NCBI GenBank assembly: GCA_015183035.1 | Contig: JACZZP010000009.1 | Coordinates: 124,001-188,000, forward strand | Length of the DNA stretch: 64,000 nucleotides | Direction: 5' to 3' | DNA from: Meloidogyne chitwoodi | Taxonomy: Eukaryota; Nematoda; Chromadorea; Rhabditida; Meloidogynidae | Shown here: positions 22,361 to 34,572 of the stretch, one piece after another | Numbering within the stretch: position 1 is the stretch's first letter | How the letters are laid out: every line of letters starts with the position of its first letter | Translations under genes and position numbers: made by a program | Notes under the pieces: generated by a model | Database searches by the model: none | What the model was told of the DNA's origin: nothing | What the model saw: only the letters and a program-made list of their open reading frames with translations

Positions 22361-24420
22361 CTAGCTATTTGTTCCCTCGCTTTTAGTATTACTTATGTTG
22401 TTTATTTTATGTTCTGATATATTTTCCTTATCTAATGTCCATGGTCGCGGCTCTACGCGAGCCATAAAATTGAAACATGTTGTACAAATTACTTGGCTAA
22501 CCGCAATTCCAATAAATATACGACTCCATTCTTCTGCTGTCTTATTTGGAGCTAATCTACTGGAAACTTCTGGCAATACCCTTCAAAAATATTTTTAATA
22601 TTTTTTTAAAAACTCACAAAACAATAGCGTAACTAACAAAAGTGTTCCATGAGAAAATTAAAGAGGAGAATTGACGAATACTCTAAATTTTATAAAAATT
22701 TTAAAATTAAATTTTTAATTACCAATTGTGCGCATTTTACAACGCCAATTTGCCATAATCCTGCAAAAGCTGCTACTGCAGTATAACATATTTGTATTGC
22801 TATAGTTTGGTTTGTGGGAAGTAAAACAAGTGCAATAAAAAGTAAAGCCATTACATACTAAAATTTAAAATGTATTAAATTCCTGAAAATTTGTTTTATT
22901 TAAAACGTTCCGGAAAACATTTAACTATTTTATTTAAACTAAAAATTTCCGGAAAACTTTCAATTTAAAAAGAATTAAATTCTGGAAAACATTTATCTTA
23001 TTTAAACTAAAACTTTCCGGAAAACATTTAACTATTTTATTTAAACTAAAAATTTCCGGAAAACTTTCAATTTTTATGATAAAGTTACACTTACCTGTGA
23101 TATACTTGTAAAAAAGATAACTCTAGTTCTGTCAGAAAGCTTTTTTCCAATTTTATCACTTATAGGACCAGCTAACATTTTTATTGCAGCAGCAAGAAGA
23201 AAAGGGAGAGCAGCAGCAAAACCAGCATTTTTTGGATGCATCCCCAATGCTTTACTTAAATACAATGGACCAAGTTGATTAAAAATTTGATTGCCAAAAG
23301 TGGCTCCAAGGTTAGAAATTAATATTCCCCATACAACCATATCAGTTATCATTCGTCCATATGGAACATTTGTACAATTTTTTTCTTTATCAAAATTTTG
23401 TTTTTTGCCTTCTCCAATAAGTCGTTTTTCCACCTCTGTTGTTAAACTGAAGAACATAAATGTTTAAAGAAATAAAAAACAAACAAATGTTCATTAGGTG
23501 AATCACGAAAAAATATAAAAAAGAAAAAAAAGAAGCCAAGTGAAACACTTCCAAATAAATGATAAACTGCTGTCCAGCCAAGGGTACTCTCACACAATTC
23601 TCCTGCTATTGGCATGACAAGTAAAGGGCCGAACTATAAAACAGTAAATAAATTTTTAGTTGATAAATTACTTGAAAATGACAAGAAATGAGACACAGGA
23701 ACATTCCAGATTCGCCTAGAGGCGCCCATTCCTCGCTTATTGTGCCTTTATAATAAATTAAATAAATAAGTTTTGCATCAAACTCATTGCAACATATGAA
23801 GTTGCAACTCCAAATCCTTGAACAACACGAACAGCTAAAAAAGTCCAAAAGCCAAAATTGCTAGCAAAAGGTATTAATGAAGTTGCCAATGCACTGAGTG
23901 TACCATAAACTGTTACCATCCAACTTTAAAAAATTTATAAAAAATTATAATGTGAAGTAATAGAAAAAAATTAATATTTTATCAACCGGATTCCCAATTT
24001 TTCAGTTATCCAAGTAATAGGTAAAGTTCCGAGAAGAGTTCCAACAGCAACAGAAGACAACAACCAATCTTTCTGCCATTTAGTATCCTCCTGATTTAAA
24101 CGTTCTTTTAGAGGTTCTCTTTTTTTGTAATCTTTAGGTAAACTTGTAGTCGATAAAGTATCATCTCCGTCCATGCATATCATCTGTTATATTTTTTTAA
24201 ATATTTTTATTTTCCAATAAAAATATTCAACCGTAAAATTAAAAGCTAAAGAGCTTCCAACAGTTAATGAAAGGCAAATTGTTGACAATGCCAAAATTAA
24301 AAATCGAACATAATTAAATGAGTAGAATTTTTGTACATCGTTTTTCGTTGTGTTTTGAGTTGATGGAGGGATTGGGCATACTTTATGTGAAGGAAATTGT
24401 TGATGGTTTGTTGTCGGCAT
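22361..24420 (-). CDS. MFS anion/solute transporter, SLC17 (sialin/VGLUT-like) family
   Basis: Multi-exon gene starting at 24420 (MPTTNHQQFPSHKVCP). The first membrane segment is RFLILALSTICLSLTVGSS followed by AFNFTVICM, typical of nematode SLC17-like carriers. Next come a charged loop, SSVAVGTLLGTLPITWITEK (segment 2), RVVQGFGVATSYVAM and GPLLVMPIAGELC. The second half begins PYGRMITDMVVWGILISNLG and includes GPISDKIGKKLSDRTR, the MFS loop motif repeated in this half. The last segments lie near AEEWSRIFIGIAVSQVICTT, and the tail is hydrophilic. Substrate cannot be told from sequence. Introns carry CCGGAAA repeats. Confidence 0.86.
22885..23070. repeat. intronic CCGGAAAAC repeat, ~3 copies of ~55 bp
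   Basis: Repeated blocks AACATTTAACTATTTTATTT and ACTAAAAATTTCCGGAAAAC in an intron of the SLC17-type gene. Confidence 0.75.
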
Positions 24421-25357
24421 TTTAGTTTATAATTAGATAAGCAAAAATAAGCTTTAAATAATTATTACAAAAACAGAATTTTAATTTATAAATATTAACG
24501 GACTGATTTTTTCAGTAAAGTTGTAATTAAAATAAATTATAATTTCATCCTGAAAGAATTATAAATTATTTCAGTAATTAAACTTTTTTCCGGAAAGTTG
24601 TATTTTAAATAATATTAAGTATATGAGTTTTCCGGAAAGTTCTGTTATTTTTAAAAATTAAATTTAAAAATAATAGGTAATTAAAAATCAGAATTTAAAT
24701 AAATTGTCATTTCCTGAATATAAACAAATAAAATTAAAACATGTTAAGTTTATATAAACTAAGCTTAGTTATTTAAGAATCACAATAAATTCCTCAGAAA
24801 AATGATGACACATTATTGCTGCTTTAAATTACAATTTTACTAAATAAATTAGTCATTTTGTATTTTTTAAATCAATTAAGCAAGCACATTTTTGACAATT
24901 TGCTTAAAATAAATGCTTTAAGATAATTAAATTATTTGGATTTTTTTAAAAAATTAATTAATTAAATTTAAATTCTTAGGTCAGAATTTAAATTTTATTA
25001 AAAATTAATTAATCAAATAAAAAGAAAAGTCAATACATTCCGGAATACTAGTTGTGGTAAAAATGAGTAAGAGAAATTACAAAAAGATATTAATCAAATA
25101 AAGAAATCAAATTGTAGTTATTTTTGAAGATTGCGCGAGGTCATCGCGTTATGTTGGTCAGTGGTAAAGTGTTCTGTTTAATCAATAAAAAACATAAAAA
25201 ACCGTTCAGATGATGCAATATAAAGGATGTAAATATAGACATTTTTATTAAATATATTACAATAAATACAATAAACTTTGTGGAATTTTTCAATAAATAA
25301 AATAAATTTAAGGGAAATGTTGATAAATTATTTTAATAATATTAAATGCAAAATTGA
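24421..25357. other. intergenic region
   Basis: AT-rich spacer between two minus-strand genes, with scattered TTTCCGGAAAG words near 24590 and 24630. No gene seen. Confidence 0.5.
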
Positions 25358-27039
25358 TTATTTTTCAGGTTTTTTATCCCAGCAACTTTGAAGAATGTCA
25401 AAGTGTGCATCTCTGATTAATTCATTAACTGATTTTGCGTCGGAGACACGGGCAGTTCGATTGGAGGAAAAAGAGGATAAAAAGCCATCATCGACTGTGT
25501 TGATATGCAAATGTTTCGCCTGTTTTATGTTAGATCTTTCCATTACAGAAATATTAAAGCCAAAACGTGAAAGTAGTGATTGCCGAAGTGATTTCTATAA
25601 AAACATTTTTTTAATTAAATAAAAATCAGAATTTTAAATGAGAAAATTTTTATTATTAAATTACTTACATGCCCTAAAAGAGTGCCAAAAAGTGCTAGAT
25701 ATGAAGGAAGAATAGTCAAAACTTCCTCAAATGGTCCAAAATGTTGAATTGAGTAGTTAATATTGAAAGAACTTTCGTCGTTGATTATAACATGAAATAA
25801 AATGTGAATAAAAGTTGAGGTACTCAATAGAAAGACAAAAAATAGACAGAATTGGAGAGTGCGACAATTCTCGCGAAGTTGGTAACGACAACTAATATTT
25901 TGTGAATGACTTGGATTTGAGGCAAATTGAAAACTCTGAATTTAAAATTAAAATAAATTAAAATAAAAAAGTAAAAAAAATTACCGATAATTTGATATTC
26001 CAGAAAAGAAGAAACAATACAGGCAATGTAACAGAAACTTGAAATAATACAAGTTCGAGATGATGAGTTGAAATATTTTCTTCGATGGTGCTTATTGTCT
26101 GTGAACGAATAATGCTGAATAAAATTCCCAAAAACATCTGGAAATGTTGTAAAATTTATTGTTGTGAATAATAATTTGTTAATTAAACTTTCCGGAATAC
26201 TTATGACTAAAAAGACTTCCAGAAACTTTCTGAAAGATTTCAGGAAAACTTTCTGAAAAGATTTCCGGAAAACTTTCTGAAAAAATTTCTGGAAAACTTT
26301 CTGAAGAGATTTCCGGAAACTTTCTGAAAAGATTTCCGGAAACTTTCTGAAAAGATTTCCGGAAACTTTCTGAAAAGATTTCCGGAAACTTTCTGAAAAG
26401 ATTTCCGGAAACTTTCTGAAAAGATTTCCGGAAACTTTCTGAAAAGATTTCCGGAAACTTTCTGAAAAGATTTCCGGAAACTTTCTGAAAAGATTTCCGG
26501 AAACTTTCTGAAAAGATTTCCTGTAAACTTATGACTATAAAGATTTCCGGAAACTTTCTGAATTTATTTTAAAATAAAAATTACCTCTACTGCCAGAATA
26601 CCACTACTAATCCAGCGCAAACTCTTTTTCTTCTCATAATACTTGCAAAATATTGTAGAAAAAAGTTTTTCAAAAAGAAGTGAAATTGGGAGAGCATTAA
26701 GTAGAAAGTTGGCAAAAAAAGATGTATAGAATATTAAAAAAGTAAATATTGATGTAATATTTCCATTTTCACAAAATACTACCTAAAAATTATTTATTAA
26801 CAATGAAAAATTAATTATTTTTTTACCAATAAAAGAAGAAATGCCCGAGAAACCAAATTTAAAACCACAGACAAAGGAACAACTGTTAACAAAATACGAG
26901 TATTTACGTGTAGAAGACGTTTAGTATTGTACAAAATACTTACAAAGAAGACAAGTAGTGGTATTAAAATGACTAGTAAAGACAAGCAAATTGATGTTGG
27001 GAGTATTTTTGAATTTAATTGAAAATTATTATTATTCAT
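25358..27039 (-). CDS. nematode serpentine (7TM) chemoreceptor, Sra/Srab/Srb-like
   Basis: Starts at 27039 with a short polar N-terminus (MNNNNFQLNSKILPTS). Seven hydrophobic stretches spread over about six exons: ICLSLLVILIPLLVFFVSIL, ILLTVVPLSVVLNLVSRAFL, SIFTFLIFYTSFFANFLLN, ISSGILAVE with MFLGILFSIIRSQT, LVLFQVSVTLPVLFLLFWNI, LQFCLFFVFLLSTSTFIHIL, and LTILPSYLALFGTLLGH. The sequence SCRYQLRENCRTLQF before segment 6 is like the YQ-xx-EN motif of the Sra superfamily. The tail is hydrophilic with Ser. These act as chemosensory GPCRs in neuron membranes. Subfamily assignment is uncertain. Confidence 0.72.
26215..26565. repeat. 23-bp tandem array, ~14 copies
   Basis: Unit GATTTCCGGAAACTTTCTGAAAA. 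It lies wholly within an intron of the serpentine receptor gene and is built around the palindromic word TTTCCGGAAA. Confidence 0.95.
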
Positions 27040-28384
27040 TTTATTATTAATTATTATTAAATTTCTAAAATTAAAAATTAATAGAAGAAATTTTAAAAAA
27101 TAAATGAATTAAAATTCATTTTAATTTATTTTACGTTAACTATGCTGTTCGTGAAATACTTATTCTATACTTGCAAAATTAAATTCTTGAGAAAGTTAAG
27201 TATTTAATTTTAAAAAAATGTCTACTAAAAACACGCAAAAATACAAATAAAAAGAATTAAATTAGGTATAACAAAAATTAAATAAAAATTTATATACAAA
27301 AAATCAGAAGAAAATAAGTATCCGGAATCAGAATAAATTAAACAATTATGTTTTTAGAGGAATGCCAAAATGTGTTTACTTCGTAATTTACCCTCTCATA
27401 TTCTAAGAAAAATATTTAAGTAAATAATAAGCGTAAGTTTATATAAATAAATTAATTAAGCATTATGGGAGAATAATTAATTTAAAGACAAAACCTCTTG
27501 ACGCAAATGCTTATATTTTAAATAAAAGGTGTGTTTCCAGGCTTTTTTCTTTTCTTATTGTGTTCTTAACATTTTTTAACTCACGCAAAGGCAAAAAAAA
27601 ATAAAGATAAAAATCCAAATATAGAGAGGGATGTGACGTTGGGGTGGTTCAATGGTACGAATTCCTAAAATTACAAACGTAAAATATGAAATTATGATTG
27701 GATATACCAAATCTTATTTTCTAAAGTCTCCCAAAGTTTCAGAATTGTTGGTTCAGAATTTTTTAAATTATGGTTAAAAATATTTTTTTGAAAAAATGAC
27801 CACTTTTTTCAAGTTTTATTCTATAATTATTAAAATAATAAATAGAAAATTCTGAAATTTATAGAAAATATAGTCTAGGCTATGAGAAATATCTATAAAA
27901 AATTTAAAGGTTGAAAGTTAACATTTTTATTTTTTTTGAAGCGCGCCTAAACAACCAGCTCCCAACCTAAATATAGGTAGTATATAAAAATATTTCTCCC
28001 ACGAAAATGAATAATTTAATTTTTTTAGCTGGTAATATCGTCATATTTATGACTATTTACGTTTTTTTATTTTTTATAATTTTATTTAGAAAATAAATGA
28101 AAAAAATTTTTAAAGAAAAGCTCCCAAAAGTTATAAATAAATTTAAAACATTAAAAATCAGAATAAAAAGAAAACACAAAAAAAATAAAAATACAAAACA
28201 GAAAAATAGCTGTTAAAAAATCAGAATTTAAAAACCGGAATCATCAGAATTTAAAAATCAGAATAAATCAGTTTTTTATAAATTTTTATTATTTATCAGA
28301 ATAGGCTCAAAAAAAATATTTTATGTATTTACTAAAATGTAAAATTTAATTTATTTTATAAAACTTGACAATTTTTAATACTTT
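27040..28384. other. intergenic region with a dispersed repeat
   Basis: AT-rich; no gene supported. The dispersed ~200-bp element occupies about 27765-27955. Confidence 0.5.
27765..27955 (+). repeat. dispersed ~200-bp element, copy
   Basis: Landmarks: AAATGACCACTTTTTTCAAG, TAGAAAATTCTGAAATTTAT, AAATATCTATAAAAAATTTAA and a GAAGCGCGCC end. Confidence 0.6.
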
Positions 28385-30781
28385 TTAAACTCCTCTATCA
28401 TCAATTTCTATATTATATCGCAACTGTTTAGCCGAAAACCACGAATAATAGTTGTCAAATTCGATTATATCTTAAAGTTAATAATAGAATGTATTTTAAT
28501 TTTGTCTTATATTTGTCCCTATATTTTTTATATTTAAATTCTCACATCTTCCAGTCTGTTCACATAGCAAAGATCCAGAAATTGGAACAAGAGAGCATTC
28601 CAAACGAATATAACTTTATTTTTAAATTATTTTGTTAAATTTTAAATAAAATTTACGGGTAAACGCATTCCATTTCAGCCAAATTATTTGCTGTGCCTGA
28701 AGAATCAAAATAAACAGCAAAGCCAATATCCTCTTCTTCTGTCATGTACTGCCAACTTTTTAAATTTTCAATTTATTAGTTTTGTTTATTCTTTTTATTT
28801 TTTACCTTATTCTAGTATTTGCTTTTACGCGTAATTCAATTAGATGTTTATCACCAGCATAAACAGTAGTTAATTGATCATAATCTGGCATTGCTGTAGA
28901 TTGATCAACATAATAAGAATCGGGTACAGGCCCTAGGCCATAACGAACTTTTGATGGACATCTAAAAATTTTCTTTTAAATAGAAATTATAAAATTAAAT
29001 ACTTTGGATCGCCATTTTCACACATTCTTCCTCCCCAGTGGACTGGCCATGCATCAAGATCCTTTAAAAATAAAATTTAATTAATCAGAATTCTAATAAG
29101 AATAATTCTGGTCAGAATTCTGATTTTTTAATCAATTCTCATTTATGAATAAATCAGAATTCTGACAAGAAAACTAGAATTCTGATAATAATTTTCAAAT
29201 AACAATCAGAACTATCATAAATAAAAACCAGAATTCTAATAATAATTCTGATTTTCTAAAATCAGAATACCCCCAACTAACCACATATTCACTCAACGCT
29301 TTCTTCCAATCTTCTTCTGAAGGTATTTCTATCAACTTTTGTGTTGTTTCAGATAAAAAGGGTGTCATCGAATTAAACGCAATTATTGCCATTTCTGGTG
29401 CTCTAATAATTAAAATTTTGCGCAAAACAAGTGGATAATGTTCTTGAAAAAGCATAATAAGTGTTGTAAACGATGAAGCAAATTGTTTTGATGAATAATG
29501 GGCTGATGTTATATGATCCAAATCAAAAACTAGCATCTAAATTTTAAAGGAATATCAGAAAATTTTTCAGAATTTTTTTTTAATCAGAATAATTTTATAA
29601 AATCCATTTTTAAATCAGAATGGTTCTGATTTTAAAAAAATTATGATTTTTAAATTTCTGATTTTAAACATCAGAATAAAAATCATAAAATTCTGTTTTG
29701 AAAAATCAGAATTATTTTCAATTTTTTTTCAAATCCCAACCATCTGTTCGAAAGCAAGTCCAGATTCCTGAGCACGTTGTCTGCATAGTGTTATACCCTT
29801 TTCTATGGCAGCAAGTGAGAATTTAATATAGTCTTTGGATTGAACAGATCTCAGCATCCCTTCAACGTCCATATTGCCAAGGAGAGACATCAAAATTGGA
29901 TTGCCTGATCTATCAGCTAGAAAGCCATAACCACAGTATTTTTCGAGAATCTGAAACACTTTTTTCATTGTGAAAGAATAATCTTAGTTGTCCAAGAAGG
30001 TGATCTTTTGGAATTCCCTTCCCAATCATGATTGTTACTGTCAGAGCAATAATCAAATATATTAATTTTTATATTTTTTTTTGTTTTCTTATTAAATGGC
30101 CACAATATTACAACATTAAAAATAAACCTTTCTCTTCATTGAAAACTATAACCTGTTTAAACCACTAATTTATAACAGTAATTAATTATAGGCAAACTCT
30201 AATTGAAACAAATAAACAATTAGGAATGTTTATGGTTAAAGTTATGTTTTTTAGACGTTTTGAAATGTTTTTGATTTATGGCGTTTTGAAATATTTTTGG
30301 ATTCTTTTTTGGACAATTTAAAATACTTGTTTTTAATTTAAATTAAAAAAACATCTCTACCTCAGGTGCTGTCCAATTAGCAATTTTATCAAGACCCCAA
30401 GCCTTTCGAAAAACCAAATCCTTTTTCACTCCCTTAAAAGAATTGATTAGTAATTTTAAAATTTAATTCTTTAAATACATCAGCAGTTTCATCAAATCTC
30501 CCTTCTTTTGAACGTAACCATCTTAATAAATAATCATCATCAACGTCTCCTTTATTTGTATTTTTAGCCAATTGTGGGGCTAATATTTTTCTTAAATCAT
30601 TTAATTGACAAAGTTCAGACTCAATTGGAGGACGACAAAAATCTTCTTCAGATTTAATTAATCTTTTTGTTGTTGTTTTAGAGGAAAAATTTAATTGTTG
30701 TTCTTGTTGTGAACTACCACATTCTATTGAAGGCTTTTGCTCTGCTAGAATACTAGCTGAATTAATTTTACTTTTAGGCAT
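28385..30781 (-). CDS. CRAL-TRIO and GOLD domain protein (SEC14-like)
   Basis: Starts at 30781 (MPKSKINSASILAEQKP) and ends at 28385. After a polar N-terminus come a CRAL-TRIO-N region (DDDYLLRWLRSKEGRFDETA), then the lipid-binding lobe: ILEKYCGYGFLADRSGNPI, LVFDLDHITSAHYSSKQF, YPLVLRKILIIRAPEMAII and SETTQKLIEIPSEEDWKKAL. The C-terminal part is a GOLD beta-sandwich ending FDNYYSWFSAKQLRYNIEID. This order is that of SEC14-like/CGR-1-type nematode proteins, which bind small hydrophobic ligands and act in membrane traffic or signalling. About eight exons; some borders are approximate. Introns contain many CAGAATT words. Confidence 0.85.
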
Positions 30782-31305
30782 TTTTATAGTTAAATTTAAT
30801 AATATCTGAAAAATCAGAATTTTAAAATAAAATAAAAATCAGACTAGAAATCAGAATTTTAAAATAAGAATTATAAAATCAGAATTTTAAAATCAGAGTT
30901 TTTAAAAATCAGAATTAAGTCAGAATATAAAATTAGAATATATTTAAAAATCAGAATTAAGTCAGAATATAAAATTAGAATATAGGTATCAGAATTATAA
31001 AATCAGAAAAAAAAAACATTTCTAATTTTCTGATTAATCTTTTTTCATTAAAGTTTACTATTTTACATCGATAAAAGTTAAAAATGCGAAAAAAAGTTAA
31101 ATAATATAAATATATTTATAAACAAATTAGAACATTAAAAAATATATATAAATAAGTCTTGCACCTTTCCGTATATGACACACTCCCCCTCTCCCACCCT
31201 TGCTTTCCCCGCTGTCACACATCGGTCACCGAACAAAATCGGCAGAAAAGGATATTTAGTAAATAAAACTAAAACCCTAAAGATCAAAACTATTAAAACT
31301 TAAAA
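30782..31305. other. intergenic region
   Basis: CAGAATT-rich AT spacer, then a short C-rich stretch near 31170-31240. Probably promoter DNA of the flanking divergent units. No gene seen. Confidence 0.45.
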
Positions 31306-31452
31306 ATGGATACAAATTGTTTTTTAAAAAATGTTGATTTTCTGGAATTAATATTTTTACTTTTAGCGTTCTCCTCTTGTGGAGAGCTGAGTAAAGCTAC
31401 TGATGCAAAAAAAAAACAAAAAAATAAAGTAATTTATAGGATAAAAATTTAA
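31306..31452 (+). CDS. possible 48-aa peptide with hydrophobic N-terminal region
   Basis: A short frame from ATG at 31306 to TAA at 31452. The hydrophobic stretch DFLELIFLLLAFSSCGEL is followed by a Lys-rich tail. It could be a small secreted peptide, the first exon of an unrecognised gene, or chance. No homology recognised. Confidence 0.25.
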   Translation: MDTNCFLKNVDFLELIFLLLAFSSCGELSKATDAKKKQKNKVIYRIKI

Positions 31453-32956
31453 TTTTTTGTTATTAAATTTATTGATAATATGGAATATTTTTAATTACTT
31501 TAATTTAATTAAAATCAGAATTATAAATAAAAAATTCTGATAGATAATTTATTAACAACTTATGTAACTTAAGTAGTGAGTACAAAGTGCAATAGTAAAT
31601 TAAACTTATTTCCTATTAATTAAAAATTAGTCACATTTCTCTTCCTTTTATAGCAAACTTTTTAAACTCTGCCCTAAGTTGACTAATTTATTTATTAATT
31701 AATTTATCTTTTTTTTTGTGGGGGAATCACCTCTATTTTTACTTAATAAATATTAATATATTGTGACTAATAAAATAAAAGCGTTGTGGAATTGTGATTG
31801 GGACATTAAAAATTAGAAGAGAATAAGTAAATGTGAGCGCGAAAAAAACTGAAAAAATGGTAGAGAAAATATAATAAATAATGTGCGCAAAAAATAATAG
31901 GTAGAGGACATTTAGTTATTTAATACCCAAATAATCGACTTTATTATAATTAATTTTTTTGTTGATATTTTAAATGTTGATATTCTGGATATGTCAAATC
32001 CATTAACAAAAATAAAAACTTTAAATCAGAACAAAAAATTAGAATCAAAATCAGAACATAAAAATCAGAACGAGAAATAAGAATCGGACTACAAAAATAG
32101 AACCAGAAATCAGAATATAAAATATAAAAATCACCAAAAATCTGGTACATTAAAGCAAAAAAAGATTAATTAAAGATTAATTAATATCTAGATAAAAAAA
32201 ATATTTTTGTTCCAAATTTTGAAGCAATTTTTATTTAAAACTGCCTTTACATTCCGTTCTTTGCGCAAAATCTCTTTTTTTAAAATCAATCTATTCAATC
32301 AAACTATCGACTTTGCTGTTGTTTTGTCCTTCACATTGACTGACCTACCTTATATTTATTTATAAAAATTAATCCCACCCAGAAGAACAAAATTAAAATA
32401 TATTTTCGTATTTTTATTAAATTCCGTAAAAATTTTGAAAAATACAAAATTTTGTATTTTAACCTCAATTTTATTTTATGCTCATATTTCACTCACTCAC
32501 AGGTGAGTTTATTATAGAGTGAGGGAGGAAAGAGTTTATATTTTAATTACTTAAATTTACGCTTTTCAACTTCCCGTGTTTCCCTCTAAGCCTTTTTATC
32601 ACTTTAATTTTAAACTATTTTACTCATTCCATAAACAACGCCCTCACACAATTAGTGCCAGTCAGTACCGGCTTCCAAGCATTAATAGAAATAATATAAT
32701 AGTAATTTGTAAAAAATGATAAAAAAAGATAAAAATACGAAATTTCGTAACAATAAAAAATTTAAAAAATAAATTGAATTTTTTACAATTTAAAAATAAT
32801 TAAAAATATACATAAGTACATATCACAAAAAACAAAAAAATATAATTTAGGTTTTACCCGAAAATCGGATTTGAGTATTTGAAACAAGAATTTGCAAAAA
32901 ATAAATAAATAAAATCTATTTTAATCTACATAATAATCAATATTTATCTATTTTCA
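31453..32956. other. AT-rich intergenic region
   Basis: About 1.5 kb without a supported gene. A short palindrome AATACAAAATTTTGTATT lies near 32440. Minus-strand frames here are Asp/Phe/Tyr-rich noise from AT-rich DNA. Confidence 0.5.
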
Positions 32957-34167
32957 TTAAAATGAATTCCATAATTCAAAATCTAAATTGTTATAAACTG
33001 TTGAGGAAGATGACATTTGCTGATGTAAATCGATTGGAATTGTAGTATGTTCCTCAGACTCTAATGGACAGATAAAGCTTTGTTGTTGTTGTAAAGGGAA
33101 GAAGCGTTCACTTTCCTTGAATGATATTTGTTGTTGTTGATTTGAGAGAGTTGAATTATTATTAATAATGTTGTCTTGTTGGAAATGTTGTTTTTGATAC
33201 TCAAATGACTGGCGACCTAAGTTTTAGAAGTAATTTAATGAATTAATTGTAAACAATTTTTACAATTTGAAAAGTTTTTACAATCAGTTATATAAATAAT
33301 ACAAAAGGTATTACAGTTACTGTTAAGTTTCTGAAGCGCTTCTTCACTTTTAGCAAGTTTTCGTTCATATTCTGCCAATAAAGCCGCCTGTTGATTATTT
33401 ACAACTTTTAATCGAGCATTCTCTTCTTCAAGTTGTTTTTGGTTATTTAAACGTCTTGCTCTACAGTTTAACGCATAACCTCGGTTTTTTAATGTTCTTC
33501 GCTTTTGTTTTAGCGCTGAAACGGTTGAATGATCCTGACCCTGTTTAAGATAAAAAGATTAAAACTTGTTTTTTTATTAGAATAAAACTAAAAAACATAA
33601 TAAAATTTACAATAAATCTTAAAACATTTTGTTATTGGAAATAAATATTTTACAAGTTGTAAAACCTTTTTTGGAAAAATAAGTTGTAAACATTTTACAA
33701 TAAGTTGCAAACATTTTACAATATTATAAACATTTTACAATTTATAAAACATTTTTTGCAAATTAAGTTTTAAGCATTTTACAAATTGTAAAATTTTTTA
33801 CAATTCAACTTCTTACCGCTAATTTTTGATTTAATTCTCTCACAGTCAATCTTATCAATTCCCAATCCTCCAATGTTGTTTTATTCTTAAACGAAGAAAA
33901 TTCAAATAAATTTCGATCTTCTCCAAAAACTTGATTAAAATCTGTACTACAAATGCTTGAAATATTAGAATCAGTTGTTTCCGGTGAAGGAATATTTTTT
34001 TCTTGAGAAGAAACAAAATCAGAATTTGGGGAGAGTGAGGAGGGTAAAAGCCAACAACGCCCACAAAAATCAACATTTTCTGAACAATATAATTTTTTAT
34101 CATTCTCAGGCTGATTAAAATAATTAAATTTATTAGATGTATCATTAAGATTGGTTGCATTAAGCAT
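32957..34167 (-). CDS. Maf-family bZIP transcription factor
   Basis: Three or more exons. The N-terminal exon 34167-33805 (MLNATNLNDTSNKFNYFNQP) ends with WELIRLTVRELNQKLA, the extended homology region of Maf proteins. The next exon (about 33545-33330) carries the basic region QKRRTLKNRGYALNCRARR (N-x7-R kept) and a leucine zipper beginning NNQKQLEEENARLK and continuing past YERKLAKSEEALQKLN. The C-terminal exon is Gln/Ser-rich, ending LDFELWNSF. In typical Maf the core is NRGYAQSCR; here it is NRGYALNCR. Nuclear DNA-binding regulator, probably of Maf-recognition elements. The 3' exon includes one copy of the dispersed GGACATTAGAGTCTGA-like word as coding sequence. Confidence 0.9.
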
Positions 34168-34572
34168 TTTTAAAAATTAATTTGATTTTTATTTTTTAAA
34201 TTTTTTGTTTATTTATTTAAAAATAATTAAAGGGCGGGGAAGGAAGAATGAACACATTTTTTATTTATTTTTTTATTTTCTATTAGGACAAAATTCTCTT
34301 CCTTTTACTTATAAATGGTTAGATTTTTTATATTTTAGTGATAAAAAGGAATAAAGGTAAAAGAACTAAAAATAAAAAATACACACATTTTATGTACTTT
34401 TTTATATTTTTTGTAGAAAAAATTAATCAAAAAAATTTATTTAGTTACCAAATTTATTTAAATTTAAAAAATACAATGTTAAAATTGTATGGCAAAATTA
34501 AAATATTTTATAAAAATAAAGATATACTTATTTATTGTAATTTGGTCAAGACACGTGTCTCATGAATTCAAC
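34168..34572. other. intergenic region
   Basis: Short AT-rich spacer with no supported gene; small plus-strand frames are Lys/Ile/Phe-rich noise antisense to real minus-strand genes. Confidence 0.5.

Noticed and set aside
32430..32460. AATACAAAATTTTGTATT palindrome
   Set aside because: Short AT palindromes are expected by chance at this composition.
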